Source: Hofstenia miamia (taxonomy: Eukaryota; Xenacoelomorpha; Acoela; Hofsteniidae). From it: 27,059 nucleotides of DNA. This document shows, piece after piece, positions 20,042-27,059 of this stretch (the first letter of the stretch is position 1; every line of letters starts with the position of its first letter). The stretch is from assembly GCA_900660155.1 (NCBI GenBank), contig CABFPE010000100.1:1106452-1133510 (forward strand), written 5' to 3'. The position numbers and the translations under genes are program-made. The notes below the pieces were generated by a model. It saw nothing but the letters and a program-made list of their open reading frames with translations, was not told the DNA's origin and did not search any database.

Positions 20042-20796
20042 TTGATACCAGAGGAGCAGAAGGGATGTAGGACAAAGACAAGAGGATGCAAAGATCAGTT
20101 GTTAATAGACCAGGCAGTAGTGGAAAATTGTAGAAGGAAGACAAATATAGCAATGGCATGGATAGACTACAGGATGGCATATGACAGCAATGGAGTTTCC
20201 CGGAAAGAGTTGGGTTTCTAGAGAGGGAGATGGGAAAGTGGCAGACTGAGATAGACGGGCACAGGTTGAGGTTTAGGCGAGGCATATTCCTGGTAGACAG
20301 CTTAGCACTACTACTGTTTGTAGTTAGCTTAATCCGTATCACAGAAAAGCTAAAGGAGACAGACATAGGCTATAAGTTTGAGAAGAATGGTGGAGCAGTG
20401 AGTCACCTGTGGTACATGGACGACCAGAAGATGTATACTAGTTCAAGGAAGATGTTGCAGAGACAAGTGGAAACATTTGAGAAGGAAAGACAGAACAGAT
20501 CATGAAAAGATTCTGGGTTGGAATTTGGATTAGGAAAGTGTGCAACAGTGACAATGTCCAGAGTCAAGTGCATAGATGGAGATGGTTTGACGACGAGCAG
20601 TGGGGATAGAATTGAGGAAGTCAAAGAGATGTACAAGTACTTAGTTGTGATAGAGAAAGATAGAACAGATCATGAGGAAATGAAGATGAGGTTAAGAAAA
20701 GAATACAAGAGGAGAGTAAGAAAGATACTACAGAAGTCAGCATTGAATGCGCAGAATAGTATAAAGCAATTAATACATGGGCGATACCAGTGTTGA
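20042..20796 (+). pseudogene. R4-like LINE reverse transcriptase, three frames
   Basis: The first segment reads [29 protein letters not shown] and [15 protein letters not shown], with the motif A aspartate at 20,165-20,167; it stops at 20,218. The second (20,230-20,505) has RRGIFLVDSLALLLFVVSLI, where the family has RGIFQGDSLSPLLF (glycine changed to valine), then VSHLWYMDDQKMY, the motif C MDD. The third (20,518-20,796) has EFGLGKCATVTMSR and a basic RKEYKRRVRKIL stretch from the thumb. Sequence between motif A and motif B is shortened. The frame changes and the altered motif B show that it is inactive. Confidence 0.82.
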
Positions 20797-21292
20797 GATA
20801 TTAGGCAGGAATAGTTAGGTTGAACAAGAATGAACTTAGGGAGCTAGACAGGGAGACAAGGAAGATACTTGCAGCAGAAAGGGCTTTCAACTTAAATGGA
20901 GATGTTGATAGGTTGTACATGGTAAGGCATAAAGGAGGGAAGGTACTGCTACGTTTGGAGGAAACTGTAGAAGCAGAAGAACTAGGGATAAAGGAATACG
21001 TAGAAGTCCAACCTGAAAGGTCACTATTGGAGGTTACTAAGGAGTTAAAGAAGATTAGAACTGAGAGTAAAGGAAAAACAGCATACCAGAGTAGGATGGA
21101 ATTAGAGAGACAAACAAGCTATAGTCAAAAGGCAATGCATGGAGAATACTGGAGGAACACAGAAAAGTGTGACAGAGAAGAAAGCAACAAGTGGTTAAAG
21201 AAGGCAGGACTGAAAAGAGAAACAGAAGCACTGATAATGACAGCACAGAAGCAAGCAATAAAAACAAACTGGGTGAAAAAATTTGTTTTTTT
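20042..21292 (+). mobile_element. R4/Dong-like (restriction-like endonuclease class) LINE fragment, truncated at both ends
   Basis: This is the middle of a second LINE of a different class, carried in at least four frame segments. It begins inside the reverse transcriptase and ends before the cysteine-rich motif and the restriction-like endonuclease that would complete this class, so it cannot move. It is distinctly richer in purines on the plus strand (many AGA, GAG, AAG) than the surrounding DNA. The left junction abuts the CR1-like fragment; the right junction is a (TA)n run. The class call (R2/R4/Dong group) is from remembered motif style; another endonuclease class is possible. Confidence 0.75.
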
Positions 21293-21296
21293 ATAG
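20776..21296 (+). pseudogene. R4-like LINE post-RT region, open for 158 codons
   Basis: From about 20,776 an upstream frame gives TWAIPVLRYQAGIVRLN, then the open segment 20,820-21,296 gives ELRELDRETRKILA, DVDRLYMVRHKGGKVLLRLE and GLKRETEALIMTAQKQAIKT. These match the linker after the reverse transcriptase in this class (mDR.TRK.L......dVdRLYlpRkeGGRGL...E). The following CCHC-like motif and endonuclease are missing: the reading frame runs into TTTTTTTATAG and the (TA)n repeat. That the longest intact piece of this LINE lies next to the microsatellite may be chance. Confidence 0.8.
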
Positions 21297-21297
21297 A

Positions 21298-21307
21298 ATA
21301 TATATAT

Positions 21308-21350
<43 letters not shown>
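21298..21350. repeat. (TA)n microsatellite
   Basis: An almost uninterrupted TA run of about 50 bases, with single-base breaks near 21,319 and 21,345, lies directly at the end of the R4-like LINE fragment. Confidence 0.95.
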
Positions 21351-21535
21351 TTATGGAGATAACATTTATGGAGACTTGCCACAGAGGCATAGGATAAATC
21401 TAAATTTCCAATTAAAAAATTCACATGAATTTTCAACAAAGAAATTCAGCTTGGTGCTAAATATAAAATACGCAATATTCATTCCTTCAAAATACAATTC
21501 GCTTAATAGAATGTCTCAAACGCTATTACCATTAA

Positions 21536-21538
<3 letters not shown>

Positions 21539-21571
<33 letters not shown>
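21539..21571. repeat. (TA)n microsatellite
   Basis: A pure TA run of about 33 bases lies some 190 bases beyond the first one. The open frames around these runs, rich in isoleucine and tyrosine, are products of the repeat and not genes. Confidence 0.95.
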
Positions 21572-21573
<2 letters not shown>

Positions 21574-22684
21574 CATGTAATATATTCTATTAATCCTAGT
21601 AGATTAACATTTGTTGCATGTAACTGATGATTACTATAATTTTCTATTCAAATATGTAACATTGTGTTTAGTATTAATAACATAGAGGTTATTGCCTAAG
21701 CATTTCTCCAAATGGCGATAACCCTTAATTTTCTTTGAAAGGAAGCATCAGTTATGCCATAAAACCACACTAAGCCATAACACTTGATAGGATTGCAATC
21801 AATCCTACTGAATACAATTGGGTTGACAAAAATAAAATTTCAATATACAATATTATATAAAGTCTCTTCATCATTGTATTTTTTAGAGAAATGTAGGCAT
21901 TATTTTAATTTAATGTTCACACAAAAAGGAAGTGGTGTCTTTGAGCTATCAGGAAGTTGATCTCGGTAATATTTTCCTGTTGCACAATGTTGTAATATAA
22001 AATAGATATGTACATTATTCCCATATTGATGAATGGCAACTAAGCTTACCACCAATTTAAACATTTCTCATATGCTTCAACTAATACAATATTCTTCAAT
22101 ATATGTTGCACAATTCAATTAAAGTAGATTGAAAGTTTCCAATATTTTATTTCATAGTATGTATCTCATATAACACTATCAAGACATTATGCACTCATAT
22201 TTCGAAATATTGTTTGGTATAATGAATGCTATTTATTGTATTTAAATGATTGCAATATGTTCTGTGCATGTTCATGGTAATTTTCTTGATTTGGCAACTA
22301 TAGTGACTACTCGGAAAATACTAGAAAATATTTACATTAAAATTAAATTGACTATATGTCTCAATTTTATTAAAACAGTCCTCATTTTGATGAAAATGTC
22401 AAAATTTAGTAAAGCATACATTTATGATACTCAGATATCCTGGTTTTTTGTAGTTAGGTGAAAACTCAAAGTTCTCAAAAAGTCTGAAAAATTAGAAGAA
22501 AATTAAAAAAAGAGGAATTGCAATTGCCAATGGTTTGCCTTAGGGTTCCGTAGACCAAAACTTTTTTGGTCCCATTCTCATTGGGTCCAGAACAATTGCG
22601 TAGACAGATTATTTTCACAACGGTAGCTTGAGCATTGAGCGGGGGTTTTCACCAAGGATGTTTATGAATACCACACTAATGCAA

Positions 22685-22701
22685 TACATACATACATACA
22701 T
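22685..22701. repeat. (CATA)n short tandem repeat
   Basis: About four units of a CATA tetranucleotide lie in otherwise unassigned DNA. Confidence 0.85.
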
Positions 22702-24587
22702 ATAGATACCAACGTATATATTAATCGAATATATCCAACGAGGATGATTAAAGCATCAATTCAATACAGACGCGTAGCTAAAATGATTGTGAAAAGTGAT
22801 GTCTTAAAGCTTACCAATTATAAAATGGCTTTTAAATATAAGTATATATTCCAATAATAAATACATTTAAGTGCTTATTTGAAAGTTTAGATTTTGTATA
22901 TATTGTAACTTTAACAATGCAAAAAGTGTTTCCATAATATATTTGATCATTTTCTACAAGCCTATTAAGAAATTTGGAAATATTGGATATTGGTTGCTGC
23001 CCTCCTATGTAATGGTGAACATTTGTGATGAAGATTATAAAAAGTATTAACTATTTTTGATAAGCATTCGGATTACTTAAAATGCTTTCAAGTTTTTAAA
23101 TAATAAATGTTCAGATAATCAGAGTGTATAAAGTTCAAGGAGAAACCATTTATCCAAACGAATCATTTTCTGTAGGCCGACTACTTAAGCTTGACATTCG
23201 GACTGGTTTTAAAATGTAAGTAAAAGAGAAGACATTCATCTCGACTTTGTATTTTGGTATTTGGAATATCTTTATTGGTTGGCGAAATATGAGCATTTAC
23301 AAATTGTGTTATGAAGATTCTTAGAAGAACAGGGTTAAATAAATCTTAAATATAATTTTAATTGATACAATTTAAAATTAAACTAATAATTTTAATTGAT
23401 GTCAATGTACGTAAAAATTAATCTAAAAAACATAGACCTGTCTGAAAAATTTCACATGAACATAAAATAGACTAGAAAATCAAACTTAATTGAACATCAG
23501 GTATGTGGTTAAAAATTCAATAAAAATTTTATTGTTGAAGGTACAAAATGTATAAAAAAAATCCGTCTACCACTGATTCTTTAACCTTGCTAAGAGAGGC
23601 TCGTAGGCCCACAACCTCCAACTTTATTTGATAACATTTTAACAACTTAATGAATGTAAATGATATTTACTAAAATTAATTTGGAAACAATTTAAGTAAA
23701 GAATTAGAGAAAACATTAACCAGGTTATCCCAGAGCCACTGTTTAAACACGGAATCATTTTGGACGTATAACTGTTTAAATATTTATGGAGTTAATAACA
23801 GGTGCTCTGTCTTAGCAGACTGTTTGTGAGGGCTTCACTGTGCTTTATTTGGAGATTGACTGAAATATTTTTGCAGATCATTTCTTGCTATCAGTATCAA
23901 AGTGCTAAAGATGGATGTTGTTAATGGCCCTTGACTCGGTATGCAAATAAGAATGTCATTGCTTCCACAAGTATGCTAGATGCAGATTTTGATTCTTGGT
24001 ATTCATTTTTATGAAGACAATGCCTATGGAATTAGAGCAGATTCAAAGTCTTGATTTTTTTGTTAGTAATATAGTCGTAAAGTGCAAAAATATAGAGACA
24101 AAGTGGGAATCAAGTATCACTATCATTTCAATGATTTAAATATATTTTTGAAAACCTTGATTGACTAAGTAATTTAGCAAGCCATAAAAACTCATGGAAA
24201 AGAACTATAAATTAACCTTATATTTTGATGTTATTAAGTGATGCTTAAGCTCAAATCAGATTAAAAATACAGCAGGGTGGGAAGTATAATGTTTTAAGCA
24301 GCTATATATAAAAATATTGTTCTTGGTGTCTTCCGTGATGATCATTGTGTCGAAATGATTTGACAAGTCATATCTGCTTATTAAAAGATAATGTATTGCC
24401 GTTTATATCCATGCAAGTTATTGCTCATACACAACAGATAAAAATGGCTTTAGTGGTTCAATTCAATAAAACATTATTAGACTGCTTAAAAACAGTGTAA
24501 TCAGCTCGGCGTCCATATCACGGTCTGTAGGCAATTACCAATATTTTCACCACCATCAAATCACTTGGCAAAAGTGTAGGCAATTTC

Positions 24588-24608
24588 TATATATATATAT
24601 ATATATAT
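24588..24608. repeat. (TA)n microsatellite
   Basis: A pure TA run of about 21 bases lies in unassigned DNA. Confidence 0.9.
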
Positions 24609-26645
24609 GACGGAAATTGATCTTATTTTTTCAAGTTGTTATTAAAGAGCAAATGGAACCTACATTTCAATTCGAATGTCTATAAAAAGCAAATTATAAA
24701 AACTTACTTGATTTGCATTGAACTTCGCAATTGCAATCTATTATCTTGTCTAACTTTTATAGATCTTCTTCTACATATTAGAAATAATATGAAAGTTGAA
24801 AATAGAAGTTTAAAGCATATGTAATGTAAATTTATCAGTTTATCAAGCTGTCTAACTCTTTGATCACGTACGCAAGAGATTTCTGTATTTGAGAGTGTTT
24901 TAAAATCAAGTTTATACACAGTAATGACGAATTAACAACAACCTGTAAATAGACTGACAAATATATTTCTTAAACTTCCTAGTTTCACAACTAAATATCG
25001 ATCATAAAGTGGAAAAAAATTATATGTGAAACAAACAAATAAGTTAATCAATAGGATTATATATTTAGCACATAATGACGACAAACAATACTGTTTCCTT
25101 AGCGAATAAAGTTGCATTTTTGATTTAAAATAATATGTCGCCTCATTAGTGGGAAATTTCCAAATAAAGCATTGGTTTTGATGACGCCAATTTTAATCAA
25201 TAGACAAAAATTTTGGTTTACGTAGCCTATGTCATTCTGTCAAAGGCTCAACAGGTCAATTAACTATGACTTTTATCATTTACAGATATTGCAGCTTGAT
25301 ATGTTTACTTTTACCTTTGTTCCCAATTAAATAATTTTTGATTTGAAATATTGTTGTAAAATTTAATGCCCTAGCCTATACCTTGACTAAATTTAATTTT
25401 TTGGGAATTGAACTAAGTTAGATCGAGAGAAATAAGGAAAATCTTTAGGCACTGTGACCAGAATTAGATCAAACATAGGTAGCTGGTTTTGCACACCTTC
25501 TATTAATGTACTCTTCACTTAGCTTTAGGTTACTGCATGTAAATATTATAAATTATTATACTTGTTAATGCTTGATTATTATTGTTAATGTTCATTCAGC
25601 AAGCACCCGAGAATATAGAAAATTATTAAATGCAATGCGGATATATACTCACATCCATTCGGTAGAATTTTGATGGACTTATTGAAAACAATAGGCATTG
25701 TATTTGAAACAATACATAAATTCTCTGAGATTTTTGATGAGAAGTCTACTTATATCTTCATTGCTTAATGCAGTACAATTTTTGTGTTACTAGCTGCTCA
25801 TAATTTTACAATACGGTAAGTGTCTAAGAAATGAAGGGTGCATAAATTCACAGTTTAAGTGATTAAGATATTGTGGAACATTCTGGAAGCTCCAAATAGG
25901 TAAATTTGAGCGAAAACAAAGATCAGTATGTTATAATCGCATTGAAGCACACTATAAAATTTCATCACACAACTTCCATGAGAAGGAAATGTTTAGACCG
26001 GGATACATTTTAATTGTTTTAGAATTGATTTGCAAGACGTTTGATTTTCAGACGAGCCAACATTTGAATGTCAATAAATAAATAATCCTGCACCGACTTG
26101 GTATACCTCAACACGTGTGAATAACCCAGCGAAAAGTAAGATGTGATCAATTATGGTATCCATAGATAGGATATGCATTTTTGAAGACATAATTGACTGT
26201 GAGGGATACATTGACTTGTGCAAGATACGCAATAACTGATTATTGATTCTAAATAAATGCCTATTTTTATTCACTTAAAGATTATATTGGATACTTAAAG
26301 ACTATGCTAATTATAATCAAATTGAAGCTTATTGGAAATAATGAAAATACGAATGCAAGCTGAGACTAATAATTCAAAGACCTAGCTTATGTTTAAACTC
26401 ATTATATTGAGGTTAACATATCAGGTATTCACAGCATCATGTCAGTATTTAGTGGACTCTCTGCTTTAAAGAATACTCTAAGCTATGAATAATGAATTTG
26501 AACACTAAGATTTTTGAAATTTGATGAACTAAACATTTAGTGCCTGTTTTTGAAAACTCCTAATTTGCTCGACATTATTCCTTCACTACATATACATCAA
26601 AATGAGTTTTTGATAAACATTACTCTATAAATTATGTGATTAATA

Positions 26646-27059
26646 TTAGGTTGATGCATAATTATCCGGCGTTTTTAAAATAATATCTGAACAGTGTTTA
26701 TTATGAACAAGACAAAACACAAAATAGTTTTAGCAATTATTCTGGAGCATATTCTCCTTCAACATCAATAACTGCTTCCCATTTACTCGGAAGAAGGTCA
26801 ATTCCACGGGCAAAAAAGCTGCGATTCTTTGACGCAATCCACGATCGGACATCTTCCACCAACTCATCAAAATTGCTAAAGACTTTGTTCGACTGCCAGT
26901 TTTTGAGAGATCGGTTGATATGGTAGTCCGTTGGCGCCTCTGTTGGAGAGTATGGCGGATGAGGAAGCAGCTCCCATCCCTTATTAGCGATTGACTCAAC
27001 TACGCGACGCTCGACATGTGGACGCGCATTGTCGTGGTGAAAAATGATGTTCTTTTTTC
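26646..27059 (-). mobile_element. mariner DNA transposon, 3' part, running off the window
   Basis: A mariner transposase C-terminus on the minus strand is followed by a terminal sequence beginning TTAGGTTGATGCATAATT, directly next to a TA dinucleotide (26,644-26,645). TTAGGTTG-type ends and a TA target are usual for mariner. The element continues beyond 27,059, so the other end, total length and target duplication cannot be seen. About 90 bases of 3' UTR separate the stop codon from the end. Its higher GC content and open reading frame contrast with the decayed elements in the rest of the window. Confidence 0.88.
26737..27059 (-). CDS. mariner transposase, C-terminal 107 codons (partial)
   Basis: The enzyme cuts the element out and inserts it at TA. 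Entering from the right edge, the protein reads KKNIIFHHDNARPHVERRVV, then GWELLPHPPYSPTEAPTDYH and, near the end, ARGIDLLPSKWEAVID, finishing GEYAPE and a TAA at 26,739-26,737. The aspartate of HDNARPH and that of PTDYH are separated by 34 residues, the DD34D spacing of mariner; both are present. Differences from the usual pattern include SPTEAPTDYH for SPDLAPSDYHLF. No stop or frameshift occurs in the 107 codons in view. Whether the whole gene is intact cannot be judged, because the N-terminal DNA-binding part and first catalytic aspartate are outside. Open frames in other registers here are shadows. Confidence 0.9.
   Translation of the reverse strand, partial: KKNIIFHHDNARPHVERRVVESIANKGWELLPHPPYSPTEAPTDYHINRSLKNWQSNKVFSNFDELVEDVRSWIASKNRSFFARGIDLLPSKWEAVIDVEGEYAPE

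Larger units (their letters stand above)
21572..26645. other. Unassigned AT-rich non-coding DNA (about 5 kb)
   Basis: No gene, RNA gene or transposon protein was recognised on either strand. It contains a short CATA repeat (about 22,685-22,701), a TA run (24,588-24,608) and scattered short open stretches of 61-71 codons without recognisable domains. A slightly GC-richer patch at 22,540-22,660 is also unassigned. Confidence 0.55.

Noticed and set aside
20019..20636. Serine- and leucine-rich minus-strand frames of 77 and 115 codons
   Set aside because: They are antisense reflections of the purine-rich R4-like LINE; the plus-strand reading has clear reverse transcriptase motifs.
21055..21627. 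Frames of 104-114 codons rich in IYIY repeats
   Set aside because: They are translations of (TA)n microsatellites fused to antisense LINE sequence.
22246..22461. 71-codon plus-strand frame
   Set aside because: No domain and no gene context; the length fits chance.
26730..26999. 89-codon minus-strand frame in the mariner region
   Set aside because: It is the wrong register; the true mariner reading is shifted and runs from the window edge to the stop at 26,737.
1..27059. A multi-gene novel system
   Set aside because: No clustered, intact, co-oriented genes exist. Every recognisable protein belongs to a known transposon family, and all but the mariner piece are broken.

Overview
This is AT-rich eukaryotic, almost certainly animal, nuclear DNA. 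It has no operons, no Shine-Dalgarno-spaced genes, no rRNA and no tRNA that I could recognise. Long non-coding stretches are interrupted by decayed copies of transposon types common in invertebrates: APE-type and R4/Dong-like LINEs, hAT, piggyBac, Tc1 and mariner. I cannot name the species. No host gene or convincing host exon was found.

Layout. About 1-2,830 (+) is a long, heavily mutated LINE with recognisable endonuclease, reverse transcriptase and C-terminal regions. About 6,997-7,562 is a deleted hAT element with its transposase C-terminus on the minus strand. An exact 91-bp tandem duplication lies at 9,926-10,107. About 10,900-13,350 (+) is a piggyBac copy; its transposase (11,315-13,092) is broken by frameshifts and stops but keeps the C-terminal cysteine-rich domain, and three copies of a GGGGTAA/TTACCCC palindrome flank it. 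An exact 259-bp tandem duplication occupies 15,316-15,833. Just beyond it lie a 149-bp hAT miniature element (15,883-16,031) with a perfect 8-bp target-site duplication, and a second hAT remnant (16,521-17,248).

About 18,120-18,540 (+) is a Tc1-type transposase remnant. At 19,749-21,292 (+) two different LINE fragments abut: a CR1/Jockey-like reverse transcriptase piece, then an R4/Dong-like piece that stops at a (TA)n microsatellite. From 26,646 to the right edge is a mariner copy on the minus strand. Its visible 107 codons are uninterrupted, which makes it the youngest-looking element here.

The elements do not work together as a pathway. The window reads as a transposon graveyard with repeated insertions, two recent tandem duplications and one probably recent mariner insertion. 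I found no evidence for a new multi-gene system. The best leads are the palindromes at the piggyBac ends, the related hAT pair with a clean target-site duplication, the LINE-LINE junction and the mariner copy. The remaining intervals are described as unassigned.
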